64,000 bases of DNA from JBQLZQ01 sp052168355 (lineage in GTDB: Bacteria > Pseudomonadota > Alphaproteobacteria > DSM-16000 > Inquilinaceae). Position 1 is the stretch's first letter; each line of letters starts with the position of its first letter. A program made the translations under genes and the position numbers. The notes beneath the pieces were generated by a model. That model did not search any database. It saw nothing but the letters and a program-made list of their open reading frames with translations, and was not told the DNA's origin. Of the stretch, positions 34,501 to 43,248 are shown one piece after another. The stretch is from the NCBI GenBank assembly GCA_052168355.1, contig JBQLZQ010000030.1, forward strand, positions 29,533 to 93,532, read 5' to 3'.

Positions 34501-35127
34501 ATGTACAAGCTGTTGGGCCGGCAGACGTCCGGCAACGTTCAGAAGATCATCTTCATGCTGGAGGAAATGGGCGCCAAATACGAACGCGAGGATTATGGGC
34601 GGCAGTTCGAGAACACCCAGACCCCCGAATACAAGGCGATGAACCCGACCTCGAAGGTGCCGACCCTGATCGCCGACGATACGGTGGTCTGGGAGTCCAA
34701 CACCATCCTGCGGTTTCTCGCCAATTCGGCCGCGCCCGGCCTGACTGGTGCGACGGCGGCGGACAAGACCGAGGTCGAGCGCTGGATGGACTTCCTGCTG
34801 GCCGCCGTCAATCCCGGCTACATGGCCGCCTTCAAGGGCGCGAAGCTCAAGCCCGAGGAGCAGACGGCCGACTACAAGACCCAGACCGCCGATCTCGTCG
34901 CCCAGCTCAAGATCATCGACGCGCATCTGGCGGACAGGCAGTTCATGGCGCTTGGCAAGCTCACGATCGCGGACATCGCCTGCGCGCCGATCCTCAAACG
35001 GTGCGTGAATTTCAAGATCGAACGCCCGTCCCTGCCGAACCTGGAGCGCTGGGTGAAGGCGATGGACGCGCGGCCGGCGTTCCAGACGGCAACCGGCGCC
35101 GCGCCGCAGGCCGACAAGGTCGCCTGA
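34501..35127 (+). CDS. Glutathione S-transferase family protein
   Basis: A 208-residue protein with a thioredoxin-like N-terminal domain (LLGRQTSGNVQKIIFMLEEM; cis-Pro in SKVPTLIADD; the glutathione-binding WESNTILRFLA) and a helical C-terminal domain. GST-like enzymes serve as maleylpyruvate isomerases next to gentisate dioxygenases, which have the same cupin fold as the protein at 31682. That parallel suggests an isomerase or protective role on the ring-cleavage product. Its stop overlaps the start of the FHMPC dehydrogenase gene (TGATG). Confidence 0.85.
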   Translation: MYKLLGRQTSGNVQKIIFMLEEMGAKYEREDYGRQFENTQTPEYKAMNPTSKVPTLIADDTVVWESNTILRFLANSAAPGLTGATAADKTEVERWMDFLLAAVNPGYMAAFKGAKLKPEEQTADYKTQTADLVAQLKIIDAHLADRQFMALGKLTIADIACAPILKRCVNFKIERPSLPNLERWVKAMDARPAFQTATGAAPQADKVA

Positions 35128-36059
35128 TGACCATCCGCCGGGTCTCGCTCATCGGTCTTGGGACCATGGGTCCCGGCATCGCCGCGCGGCTGGCGCGCGG
35201 CGGTTTGGACGTCGCGGCCTACGACATTTCACCGCAAGCCGTCGAACGGGCCGGAACGATGCTCGGCATCGCCGCCGGCGCGCTCGACCGCCTCGACATC
35301 GCGGCGCCGGCGACGGGCGAAGGCGCGGTGCGGATGGCCGCATCGATGGACGACGCGCTCGATGGCGCGGATCTGGTGATCGAGAACGTGCCCGAATCCG
35401 TCGACATCAAGGCGGATGCCTATCGGACCATCGACCGTCTGATCGGCCCTGAAGTGATCGTGGCGACGGACACGTCCGGCATTCCGATCACGAAACTGCA
35501 GGCGCACATTTCCCATCCCGACCGCTTTGTCGGGATGCACTGGTCGAACCCGCCGCACATCATCCCGATGATCGAGGTGATCGCCGGCGAAAAGACAGCG
35601 CCGGAAACCGTCGCCGCCATCCGCGATCTCATCCGCGGGCTTGGCCTTCTGCCGGTGGTGGTCAAGAAGGACGTGCCCGGCTTTGTCGAAAACCGCGTCC
35701 TCTATGCGTTGCTGCGCGAGGCCGTGGATCTGGTCGAGCGCGGCGTGATCGAGCCCGAGGATATCGACACCTGCGTGTCGTGGGGGATCGGCTACAAGAT
35801 CGCGGTGGTCGGGCCGATGGCTCTTCTCGACATGGCGGGCCTCGACATCTACCGGTCGGTGTCGTCCTTCCTCAACGCCGATCTCGCCACGCGTGCCGAC
35901 GTCGCCCCCATCGTCGTCGAAAAAACGGCGGCATCGAAGCTCGGCATCAAGTCGGGCGAGGGCATCTTTTCCTACACGCCGGACGGCATCGCCCGGTTGC
36001 AGGCCGACCGGGCCAGCAAGCTGATCGCCGTCCGACGCATCCTCGAAGGGCGGGGCTGA
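35127..36059 (+). CDS. 5-formyl-3-hydroxy-2-methylpyridine-4-carboxylate (FHMPC) 5-dehydrogenase
   Basis: A 310-residue protein of the 3-hydroxyacyl-CoA dehydrogenase family: Rossmann motif LIGLGTMGPGIA at residues 8-19, the ENVPES segment, catalytic-type H138 in FVGMHWSNPPHIIPMIEVI, and VKKDVPGFVENRVLYALLRE. These blocks look nearly the same as the M. loti FHMPC dehydrogenase as I recall it, which uses NAD+ to oxidize the 5-formyl group to give 3-hydroxy-2-methylpyridine-4,5-dicarboxylate. Family members acting on acyl-CoA lack the PPHIIPMIEVI pattern in this form. Coupled to the GST gene, followed by a TRAP transporter after four bases. Confidence 0.88.
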   Translation: MTIRRVSLIGLGTMGPGIAARLARGGLDVAAYDISPQAVERAGTMLGIAAGALDRLDIAAPATGEGAVRMAASMDDALDGADLVIENVPESVDIKADAYRTIDRLIGPEVIVATDTSGIPITKLQAHISHPDRFVGMHWSNPPHIIPMIEVIAGEKTAPETVAAIRDLIRGLGLLPVVVKKDVPGFVENRVLYALLREAVDLVERGVIEPEDIDTCVSWGIGYKIAVVGPMALLDMAGLDIYRSVSSFLNADLATRADVAPIVVEKTAASKLGIKSGEGIFSYTPDGIARLQADRASKLIAVRRILEGRG

Positions 36060-36063
36060 CGCC

Positions 36064-36621
36064 ATGGGCGGGCCCACCGACACCCGAGAAGATCCGGCAA
36101 GGCGGCCCGGGCTGGCCGGCGTCGCGGGCACCGTCGGCTCGGTCGCCGAATGGGTGCTGGGGCTGGTGCTGATCGGCGCTGTGCTGGTCAACGTGGTCAA
36201 CGCGTCGGGCCGTTATCTCTTCTCGGTCGCCTTCACCGGCGCCGACGAGTTGATGGTCTTCACCATGATCTTCGTGGTGATGACGGGGGCCGTGCTGGCG
36301 CTTGCCGGGCGGCGGCACATCAACATCAGCCTGATCCCGTCCTACGCCAAGGGGCGTACCCGCCACGCTCTGCACATCGTCTACGACGTGGTGGCGCTGG
36401 GCGTCGCCTCGTACGTGACCTATGCGTCGTGGAGCTTCGTGACGCGCATCGGCGCGCTGGGAACCAAGAGCATGACTCTCGGCATCCCCATGACCGTTCC
36501 CCATTCGGCCATTCTGCTGGGCTTCGCCGCGATGACCCTGGTCGCCGCCGCCAGTCTGGTTCAAAGCATCCGCGCCCTGATCGCCGATGGCGCGACCCTC
36601 GAACCGGAGGGCGGCCGATGA
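36064..36621 (+). CDS. dctQ: TRAP transporter small permease
   Basis: A 185-residue membrane protein with four hydrophobic segments and a polar N-terminal tail of about 25 residues. The DctQ hallmark is GADELMVFTMIFVVMTGAV (residues about 59-77). The gene order here is dctQ-dctM-dctP, the reverse of the first TRAP locus. It starts four bases after the FHMPC dehydrogenase gene, so the transporter is part of the B6 operon. Confidence 0.9.
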   Translation: MGGPTDTREDPARRPGLAGVAGTVGSVAEWVLGLVLIGAVLVNVVNASGRYLFSVAFTGADELMVFTMIFVVMTGAVLALAGRRHINISLIPSYAKGRTRHALHIVYDVVALGVASYVTYASWSFVTRIGALGTKSMTLGIPMTVPHSAILLGFAAMTLVAAASLVQSIRALIADGATLEPEGGR

Positions 36622-37889
36622 TGGTCGCCCTGGTCGCCGTTCCCGTCGCGCTTCTGTCGTTGGGCACGCCGGTCTTCCTGGTGTTCCTGGCGGCTGCGGT
36701 GGCCACCGTGATCTTCGTGTTGCCGACGCCGCCGGTGGCGCTGCATCAGGTGATCTTCGGCGGGCTCGACAATTATGCGCTGCTCGCCATTCCCTTTTTC
36801 GTCCTTGCCGGCGAGCTGATGGGCACCAGCGGCATCGCCAGGCGCCTGATCGCCTGGGTACTGGCGTTGACGGGGCGCGTTCCGGGCAGCCTTGGCGTGG
36901 CCACCGTCGGCGCCTCCTCCGTGCTCGGCGCGATTTCCGGGTCCAGCGTCGCGGCCGTCGCCGCGCTGGGAAAGATGCTCTATCCCAAGCTCGAGGCTTC
37001 GGGCTACGGCCGGGAACGGGCCGGCGGCCTGCTGGCGTCGTCGGGGGCCATCGACATCGTCATTCCCCCCAGCATCGCCATGATCCTGTACGGGCTGGCG
37101 GCCGAACAGTCGATCCCGCGCCTGTTCGTGGCGGGCATCCTTCCCGGCCTGCTGATCGCCGTTCTGATGGCCGCCTTCGTCGTCGGTGTCGCGCTGTTGC
37201 GCCGCCTGCCAAGGGCGGGCGCCTTCGACCCCCGCGAGGTCTGGTCCGCCACAAAGGGCGCCGTCTGGGCCCTGCTGATGCCGGTCTTCGTCCTGGGCGG
37301 GATCTACAATGGCTGGTTTTCGCCGACCGAAGCGGGCGGGTTTGCCTGCTTTTACGCTATCATCGTCGCCCGGTTCATCTACCGGTCGATGGGGTGGGGC
37401 GACATCGTTCGCGCCGCCGGCCGCTCGGCCATGCTGTCGGCGCAGATCCTGATCATCGTCGCGGCGGCGGGCCTGCTGACCTGGCTTCTGACCACCCAGG
37501 GCGTGCCCCAGGCGATGGTTGCCTGGATGCAGTCCCTGAACATGAGCGCCTTTGCCTTTCTGCTTTCGGTCAACCTGGTCCTGCTGGCGATCGGCTGTTT
37601 CCTGGACCCGACCTCCGCCATCCTGGTGCTGGCACCGCTGCTGGTGCCGATTGCCGTTTCGGTCGGCATCGACCCGATCCATTTCGGGATCATCATGACG
37701 GTCAATCTGGCGATCGGCATGTTCACCCCGCCCTTTGGGCTCAACATCTTTGTCGCCCAGACCGTCACCGGACTGCCGGCCCACGTGCTCTATCGGGGCG
37801 TGCTGCCCTTCGTGGCGGTGCAGATCGTGGCGCTGCTGATCATCACCTACGTGCCGGCATTGTCCCTGACGCTGGGGGCATCGCTGTGA
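36618..37889 (+). CDS. dctM: TRAP transporter large permease
   Basis: A 423-residue DctM-type permease with the expected chain of hydrophobic segments, GAISGSSVAAVAALG near residue 105, VIPPSIAMILYGLAAE near 150 and FTPPFGLNIFVAQ near the end. The ATGATGG overlap with dctQ couples translation. It imports an organic acid with sodium. Given the operon, 4-pyridoxate or another pathway carboxylate is a candidate (inference). Confidence 0.92.
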   Translation: MMVALVAVPVALLSLGTPVFLVFLAAAVATVIFVLPTPPVALHQVIFGGLDNYALLAIPFFVLAGELMGTSGIARRLIAWVLALTGRVPGSLGVATVGASSVLGAISGSSVAAVAALGKMLYPKLEASGYGRERAGGLLASSGAIDIVIPPSIAMILYGLAAEQSIPRLFVAGILPGLLIAVLMAAFVVGVALLRRLPRAGAFDPREVWSATKGAVWALLMPVFVLGGIYNGWFSPTEAGGFACFYAIIVARFIYRSMGWGDIVRAAGRSAMLSAQILIIVAAAGLLTWLLTTQGVPQAMVAWMQSLNMSAFAFLLSVNLVLLAIGCFLDPTSAILVLAPLLVPIAVSVGIDPIHFGIIMTVNLAIGMFTPPFGLNIFVAQTVTGLPAHVLYRGVLPFVAVQIVALLIITYVPALSLTLGASL

Positions 37890-37912
37890 CGACCATCATA
37901 AGGAGAAGAATC

Positions 37913-38932
37913 GTGACCGGATCGCTTTTGCGCGCGGCCGCCCTCGGCGCCTCGCTCTCGCTTTTGGCGCTGCTCGGCCCCGTCGCCGACAGCCAGGCCC
38001 AGAGCACGATGAAACTGGCATCGGCAACCATCAACGACGTCCAGCACGAATGGCAGAAGGTGTTCGCCGAAGAACTCGCCGCCCGGATCGGCGACCGGGT
38101 CACGACCGAGATTTACCCGGCCAGCCAGCTCGGCCCCATCCCGCGCATGGCCGAAGGCGTGCTGCTGGGCACGATCGAGGCGTTCACCACGCCGACCGCC
38201 TTTATGACCAATGTCGATCCGCGCTTTCAGGCGTTCGACGTGCCGGGTCTGTTCAAGACGCCGCAGGATGTCGCCAACGCGGTGCACGATCCGGACTATC
38301 GCGACTATCTGGAGACGCTGTTCCTGGATAAGGGGCTGCGGGTGATCGGCGCGATCTACAACAGCCCGACGGTGGTCTTCACCATGGAACCGGTGACCGC
38401 GCTCAGCGACATGCAGGGTCTGAAGGTCCGCACCTTCGCGTCGCCGATGCAGGTCAAGCCGATGGAACTTCTGGGCGCGACGCCGCTGCCGCTGGCCCTG
38501 TCCGAGGTCGTTCCGCAGCTTCAGAACGGCGGGTTGGACGGGATGCTGGTGGGGATGCCCATCCTGACGGCGTTCAAGTATTTCGACATCGGCAAGAACA
38601 TCACCGATCTGCGCTTCGCCGAGATCGTATCGGTCACGCTGGTCAACGAGGACTGGTTCCAGCAGCAGGACGAGACCGTCCAGACCGCCATCGTCGAGGC
38701 GGGCCGCGCCGCCGAGTTGGCGGTGTTCGACTGGGGCGTCGAAAACGTCGAAAGAACCTACGGCATCTGGACCGACAATGGCGGCGTGGTGAATACCCTG
38801 TCGCCGGAGGACCAGGCGGCGATGGAGCGGGACTTCGCCGAACTGGCCGCGACGCTTGTCGACGCGGACCCGGCGGTCAAGGCCGAATACGACCGGCTCA
38901 AGCAGATCGTCGACGCCAAGGCGGCGCGGTAA
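37913..38932 (+). CDS. dctP: TRAP transporter substrate-binding protein
   Basis: A 339-residue DctP-type binding protein. The start is a GTG at 37913, chosen because AAGGAG lies seven bases before it and it gives a good signal peptide (basic start, hydrophobic LLRAAALGASLSLLALLG, cleavage near SQAQ-ST). The Arg of the carboxylate-binding motif is in MQGLKVRTFASPM, and the GGLDGMLVGMPI block matches the ligand site region. It differs strongly from the DctP at 6099, so the two importers should have different ligands. Confidence 0.9.
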   Translation: MTGSLLRAAALGASLSLLALLGPVADSQAQSTMKLASATINDVQHEWQKVFAEELAARIGDRVTTEIYPASQLGPIPRMAEGVLLGTIEAFTTPTAFMTNVDPRFQAFDVPGLFKTPQDVANAVHDPDYRDYLETLFLDKGLRVIGAIYNSPTVVFTMEPVTALSDMQGLKVRTFASPMQVKPMELLGATPLPLALSEVVPQLQNGGLDGMLVGMPILTAFKYFDIGKNITDLRFAEIVSVTLVNEDWFQQQDETVQTAIVEAGRAAELAVFDWGVENVERTYGIWTDNGGVVNTLSPEDQAAMERDFAELAATLVDADPAVKAEYDRLKQIVDAKAAR

Positions 38933-38947
38933 GGCGGCGATGTCGCC

Positions 38948-39400
38948 CTATTCGCAGACAACCCGGCCGCTGGCCCCGTCGCATCGCACGGCGCGCGCGG
39001 CGGCTTCGGCGGTCCGGCCGCCATCGAGCGTCAGGGCCGCGCGGGTTTCGTACGCCCGCCCCTCGATGCCGCACCACAGCGCTTCGACCGGCATGTTCTC
39101 CTGCCTGTCGTTCAACAGCGCCACGGTGCCGGTGTCGGGGTCGATCCACAGGTCGATCCGCGCCGTTTCGCCGGGACCGACGATGGCCAGTTCAGACGAA
39201 TACCAATGGGCAAGCTGGGCGGTGCAGGACAAGGGATCGGTCCCGACATTGCTGACCGACAGAACGGCGCGGACAAGCCCGTCGGTTCCCGTCCGAACGT
39301 CGATGGGCCGCAGATCGACCGCGCGAGTCGCCATCGATGTCACCATCAGACCCGCGGTCAACAAACCAGTCGTCAACAGAGTATAGGAGATCGCCGTCAC
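38948..39400 (-). CDS. Small exported protein of unknown function
   Basis: A 150-residue protein with a GTG start and an N-terminal hydrophobic stretch (LLTTGLLTAGLMVTSMA) that looks like a signal peptide or anchor. The mature part is beta-rich and has four Cys (in DPLSCTAQ, ALWCGIEG, AVRCDG and VVCE), allowing two disulfides in the periplasm. It lies opposite to its neighbours, between the TRAP and the ABC importer genes, and interrupts the operon. I do not recognise a family. Confidence 0.6.
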   Translation of the reverse strand: MTAISYTLLTTGLLTAGLMVTSMATRAVDLRPIDVRTGTDGLVRAVLSVSNVGTDPLSCTAQLAHWYSSELAIVGPGETARIDLWIDPDTGTVALLNDRQENMPVEALWCGIEGRAYETRAALTLDGGRTAEAAARAVRCDGASGRVVCE

Positions 39401-39488
39401 GTCATCTCATCCAAACAGGCCGAAAAGCGCCACGGATGAAAGTATAAGCCTTAATAATCGAAACTCAAACTTGAAAGCGGAGGCTAAG

Positions 39489-40517
39489 ATGAAGAAGCAT
39501 TTACTGGCAACGACAAGCGCCATCCTTGTGTCGGGCGTAATGCTGGGAGCGTCGTTTGCGGCCGAAATCAACTCGATCGCCATCCTGACGCCCGAGGAGG
39601 GCACCGACTACGGCTGGAACCAGCAGGGCGTCGACGCCGCGACGGCGGCGGCCGAGGCCGCCGGTATCGAGGTGATCGTCGCCCAGGGCCTCGGATACGG
39701 CGACGTTCGTCCGACGCTTCGCGAATTGGCCGAGGAGGGGGCGGGCCTCCTGATCGCGCACGCCAGCGGCTACAACACGGCCGCCCCGGAAATCGCCGAG
39801 GAGCTGAACGTGCCGGTGGCCATCGTCGACACCCCGACCGCGCTGAAGCCGGGCCTGGTCGCCGATTACACCCTGTCGGGCCATGAAGGCGCCTACCTCG
39901 CCGGCCGCATGGCGGCGAAGATGACCCGGTCCGACACGGTCGGCATCGTGGTGTCGGGCGAGCCGCCGTCGTGGAACTCGCAGTCGGCCGGGTTCGCCGA
40001 GGGCGTCAAGGCCGAAGACCCCGATGTCACGGTCATCTACGCCGTCATCGGACCGGCCGCCTACAGCGACGCCGCCGGCGGCAAGCGCGTCACCGAAAGC
40101 GTGATCGCGGCGGGGGCCGATATCATCTTCGGCCAGGGCAACGGGTCCAGCTTCGGCATGCTGCAGGCGGTCGAGACGACGGCGGCGGCGGACGGCGGCA
40201 AGGTGCTGTTCATCGACGTGATCGGCGACAAGTCACCGATCGACAAGGGCTTTCTGCTGTCGTCGGTGGTCTGGGACATCGAACCCGTCTACACGGCCAT
40301 GATCGAGGATCTGAAGGCCGACACCTTCGGCACGCGAAGCTACGCCATCGGTCTTGAGGACGATTCGGTACGGCTGCTGAAGACGCCGCAGATTCCCGAC
40401 GACATCTGGGCCGAGATCCAGGCGCTGCGGGAGGAATTGATCTCGGGCGCCATCTCGATCGAGCCTGTCTTCGAGGCCACGGACGTGCGCGCGATGATGA
40501 GCGACGTTCAGGAATAG
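39489..40517 (+). CDS. BMP-family ABC substrate-binding protein
   Basis: A 342-residue periplasmic protein with a signal peptide (MKKHLLATTSAILVSGVMLG, cleavage near SFA-AE) and the basic-membrane-protein (BMP/PnrA) fold: IAILTPEEGTDYGWNQQG at the start of the mature chain, ADIIFGQGNGSS and GFLLSSVVWD later. The family binds nucleosides and related ring compounds, which suits uptake of pyridoxine-type vitamers. GGAG lies before the ATG. An AT-rich 88-base region upstream probably contains the promoter. A strong hairpin follows the stop. Confidence 0.88.
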   Translation: MKKHLLATTSAILVSGVMLGASFAAEINSIAILTPEEGTDYGWNQQGVDAATAAAEAAGIEVIVAQGLGYGDVRPTLRELAEEGAGLLIAHASGYNTAAPEIAEELNVPVAIVDTPTALKPGLVADYTLSGHEGAYLAGRMAAKMTRSDTVGIVVSGEPPSWNSQSAGFAEGVKAEDPDVTVIYAVIGPAAYSDAAGGKRVTESVIAAGADIIFGQGNGSSFGMLQAVETTAAADGGKVLFIDVIGDKSPIDKGFLLSSVVWDIEPVYTAMIEDLKADTFGTRSYAIGLEDDSVRLLKTPQIPDDIWAEIQALREELISGAISIEPVFEATDVRAMMSDVQE

Positions 40518-40524
40518 GCGATAA

Positions 40525-40556
40525 ACGGGGAGGGACGGTGCGCCGTCCTTCCCCGT
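40525..40556 (+). terminator. Strong stem-loop after the BMP binding-protein gene
   Basis: A 14-base stem with one G-T pair (ACGGGGAGGGACGG at 40525-40538, CCGTCCTTCCCCGT at 40543-40556) and a 4-base loop, followed by CCTTTT. Placed between the binding-protein gene and the ATPase gene, it may lower expression of the membrane genes relative to the binding protein. Confidence 0.75.
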
Positions 40557-40572
40557 CCTTTTCGCTCCGTCG

Positions 40573-42156
40573 TTGGATCCGCTCTTGTCCCTTGCGCCCT
40601 CATCCCCCTTGGCCACCCCGCCGCCCGTCGTCGCGCTGGAGGGTGTGACCAAACGCTTTCCCGGCGTCGTCGCCAACGACTCCATCGATCTGGAGATTCG
40701 GCCGGGCGAAGTGCATGTGCTGCTGGGCGAGAACGGGGCGGGAAAATCGACGCTGATCGGCATGTTGTCGGGACTGCAGCAGCCCGACGAAGGCCGTATT
40801 CTGGTCGATGGCAAGGCGCAGCCGATCGCGTCTCCGCGCCATGCGCTGGCGCTGGGGATCGGCACCGTCTTCCAGCACACCATGCTGGTGCCCACCCTGA
40901 CCGTCGCGGAAAACCTGCTGCTCGGCGGGCCCTGGTGGCGGCGGCCGAAAAAGGAAGGCCTGCGCGCCGACGTCGAGACCCTGACCGCAACCCTTGGCAT
41001 GCGCGTCGACCTGGACGCGGTCGCCGGCGAACTGTCGCTGGGCGAGCAGCAGCTTGTGGAGATTTTGCGCGCGCTGCTGCGCCACAGCCGGGTTCTCATC
41101 CTCGACGAATCCACGTCCATGTTGACGCCATCGGGCATCGACGAGTTCGGCGACCTGATGCGCCGGCTGGTCGAGCGCGGTCTTGCCATCGTCTTCATCA
41201 CGCACAAGCTGAAGGAGGCGGCGGCCTTCGGCGATCGCATCTCGGTGCTGAAGCTGGGGCGCAAGGTGGGTGAGATCGCCCCCGACCGGTTCCGGTCCCT
41301 GTCCGAGGACGATCTGATCGCCACCATCGTCGAGATGATGTTCGGCCAGCGGCGGGACGATCCCGAGGCGGCCGGACGCGCCCCCACGATCTTTCCCCCG
41401 GAGACCAGGCCCCTTCTCTCGGTGCACGACCTGTCGCTGGCGCCCACGGCGAACACGCCGGGGCTGGCAGACGTGTCCTTCGAGCTGCGGCCGGGGGAGG
41501 TTCTTGGCGTCGCCGGCATCGACGGCAACGGCCAGACCCTGCTGGCCGAAGTGCTGGCCGGGCAGCGCGCGGCCGATGCGGGGACCATACTGTTGGACGA
41601 CGTACCGATCGACACGCTGTCCGTCGGTCAGCGCCACGATGCGGGCGTGCGCTACCTGACCGACGATCGGCTGGGAGAGGGGACGGTGGGGATCTTCCCG
41701 GTCTCGACCAATTTCCTGCTCAAGCAGGTCGGCCGGTCGCCCTACTGGAAGAACGGGATCGAACGCCGCCCCGAGATGGAACGGCAGGCCGTACGGCTGA
41801 TCCGCGACTACGATGTGCGCACGCCCAGCGGGCGGACGCCGGTCGGCCGCCTGTCCGGCGGCAACATCCAGAAGGTATTGCTGGCCAGGGAGCTTGGCGA
41901 AGGCGCCAGGATCGTCATCTTCAACAAGCCCACCCACGGGCTCGATCTCGCCAATACCCTGGCGGTGCGCCGGCGCATTCTCGATATCGCAGCGGCAGGC
42001 AGGGGCGTGATCGTCGTATCGACCGATCTGGAGGAACTGCTGGGACTTTGCGACCGCATCGCCGTGATGGTCGGCGGCGCGTTGGCGGGTGTCGTCGACA
42101 ACGGCGAAACCGCGCGGGTCGATGTCGGTCGTCTGATGGTGGGATTGGCCGCATGA
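40573..42156 (+). CDS. ABC ATPase of BMP/sugar type, two nucleotide-binding domains
   Basis: A 527-residue double ATPase as in RbsA/XylG-type importers. First domain: Walker A GENGAGKST (residues about 52-60), signature LSLGEQQLVEI, Walker B VLILDESTSML. Second domain: degenerate Walker A GIDGNGQTL, signature LSGGNIQKVLLARE and IVIFNKPTHGLD, the usual asymmetry of this class. The first codon is a TTG with no clear ribosome-binding site and the N-terminus is Pro-rich, so the true start may be some 10-15 codons later. It works with the two permeases that follow. Confidence 0.88.
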   Translation: MDPLLSLAPSSPLATPPPVVALEGVTKRFPGVVANDSIDLEIRPGEVHVLLGENGAGKSTLIGMLSGLQQPDEGRILVDGKAQPIASPRHALALGIGTVFQHTMLVPTLTVAENLLLGGPWWRRPKKEGLRADVETLTATLGMRVDLDAVAGELSLGEQQLVEILRALLRHSRVLILDESTSMLTPSGIDEFGDLMRRLVERGLAIVFITHKLKEAAAFGDRISVLKLGRKVGEIAPDRFRSLSEDDLIATIVEMMFGQRRDDPEAAGRAPTIFPPETRPLLSVHDLSLAPTANTPGLADVSFELRPGEVLGVAGIDGNGQTLLAEVLAGQRAADAGTILLDDVPIDTLSVGQRHDAGVRYLTDDRLGEGTVGIFPVSTNFLLKQVGRSPYWKNGIERRPEMERQAVRLIRDYDVRTPSGRTPVGRLSGGNIQKVLLARELGEGARIVIFNKPTHGLDLANTLAVRRRILDIAAAGRGVIVVSTDLEELLGLCDRIAVMVGGALAGVVDNGETARVDVGRLMVGLAA

Positions 42157-43238
42157 GCGCGGAAACGGCCACCGCGCAAATCGCCTCCGCCGACCGGGGC
42201 CAGGCGCGCAGGGCGATCCTGAACCGCCTGGCCACGACCATCGGCCCCATCCTTATCGCTCTTGTCCTGGCCGGTCTCGTGCTTCTGGCGCTCGGTGTCG
42301 ATCCCCTGAAATATTACGGCTACGTCATCCAGCGTGGGCTGCTCTCTCCGTCGGGAATCCAGCAGACCCTGACCCGCATGGCGCCGCTGCTGTTCGTGGC
42401 CGCCGGCCTCATCGTGGCGTTCCGCGCCGGCATCTGGAATCTGGGCGCGGACGGACAGTTCCTGCTGGGCGCCGTGACGGCGGCGGCGGCCGCTCCGTTC
42501 CTGGCGGACGTCATGCCGGCTTGGCTGGCGGTGGTCGCCGCCTTTCTCCTGTCCACCCTGGTCGCGCTCGCATGGTCGCTGGTGCCGGCGCTGCTGCGCG
42601 CCTATCAGGGCGTGAACGAGATCATCACCACGCTGATGATGACGTTTCTCGGCATCTCGCTGGCCAATGTGATGGTCAAGCTGGTGTTCCTCGACCCGGC
42701 GACCACGGTGCCGCAGACACGCACCCTGCCGGTCGCCGACCGCCTGCCGCGGCTGTTCGACACGACCATCAGCAGCGGCCTTATTCTCGGCCTTGTCGCC
42801 ATCGTCGCCGTTCATCTCATGATGACCCGCACCGCCTTTGGCTTGAAGCTGCGCATCGTCGGCGCCAATCCCCGCGCCGCCGTGCACGCCGGTCTCGCCG
42901 TGCCCGGTTTGACCGTCGCCGTGTTCGCCCTGTCGGCCGGGCTGATCGGCATGGCCGGGGCGGTCGATATCCTGGGCGTCCAGGGCAATGTCCGGGCCGA
43001 CTGGAACCCGGCCTACGGCATGGCGGTGATCCCGATGGTTTTTCTCGCCCGGTTCAACGGTTTCGCGGCGATCGGTTTTGTCCTGTTGCTTTCGGTGCTG
43101 TCGATCGGCGGTGAAAGCGCCGCCCGGCGGCTTGGCGTCCCGAACGTCTTTACGATGCTGGTCGTCGCCATCGTCTTGATCGTGCTGGCCATCGCCGAAT
43201 ACATCGATCACCGCTACAACCAGGCGACAAAGACATGA
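42153..43238 (+). CDS. ABC permease of BMP/nucleoside type (BPL_T/YufP-like)
   Basis: A 361-residue permease with eight or more hydrophobic segments; AFRAGIWNLGADGQFLLGAV and RAYQGVNEIITTLMMTFLG are hallmarks of the family that pairs with BMP binding proteins. ATGA overlap with the ATPase gene. It forms a heterodimer with the second permease and probably moves a pyridoxine-like or nucleoside-like molecule across the inner membrane. Confidence 0.9.
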   Translation: MSAETATAQIASADRGQARRAILNRLATTIGPILIALVLAGLVLLALGVDPLKYYGYVIQRGLLSPSGIQQTLTRMAPLLFVAAGLIVAFRAGIWNLGADGQFLLGAVTAAAAAPFLADVMPAWLAVVAAFLLSTLVALAWSLVPALLRAYQGVNEIITTLMMTFLGISLANVMVKLVFLDPATTVPQTRTLPVADRLPRLFDTTISSGLILGLVAIVAVHLMMTRTAFGLKLRIVGANPRAAVHAGLAVPGLTVAVFALSAGLIGMAGAVDILGVQGNVRADWNPAYGMAVIPMVFLARFNGFAAIGFVLLLSVLSIGGESAARRLGVPNVFTMLVVAIVLIVLAIAEYIDHRYNQATKT

Positions 43239-43248
43239 GGGCGCGTCG

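Noticed and set aside
35127..36059. 3-hydroxybutyryl-CoA dehydrogenase of fatty acid metabolism
   Set aside because: Same family, but the PPHIIPMIEVI and VKKDVPGFVENRVLYALL blocks and the B6 context fit FHMPC dehydrogenase; no other beta-oxidation genes are near.
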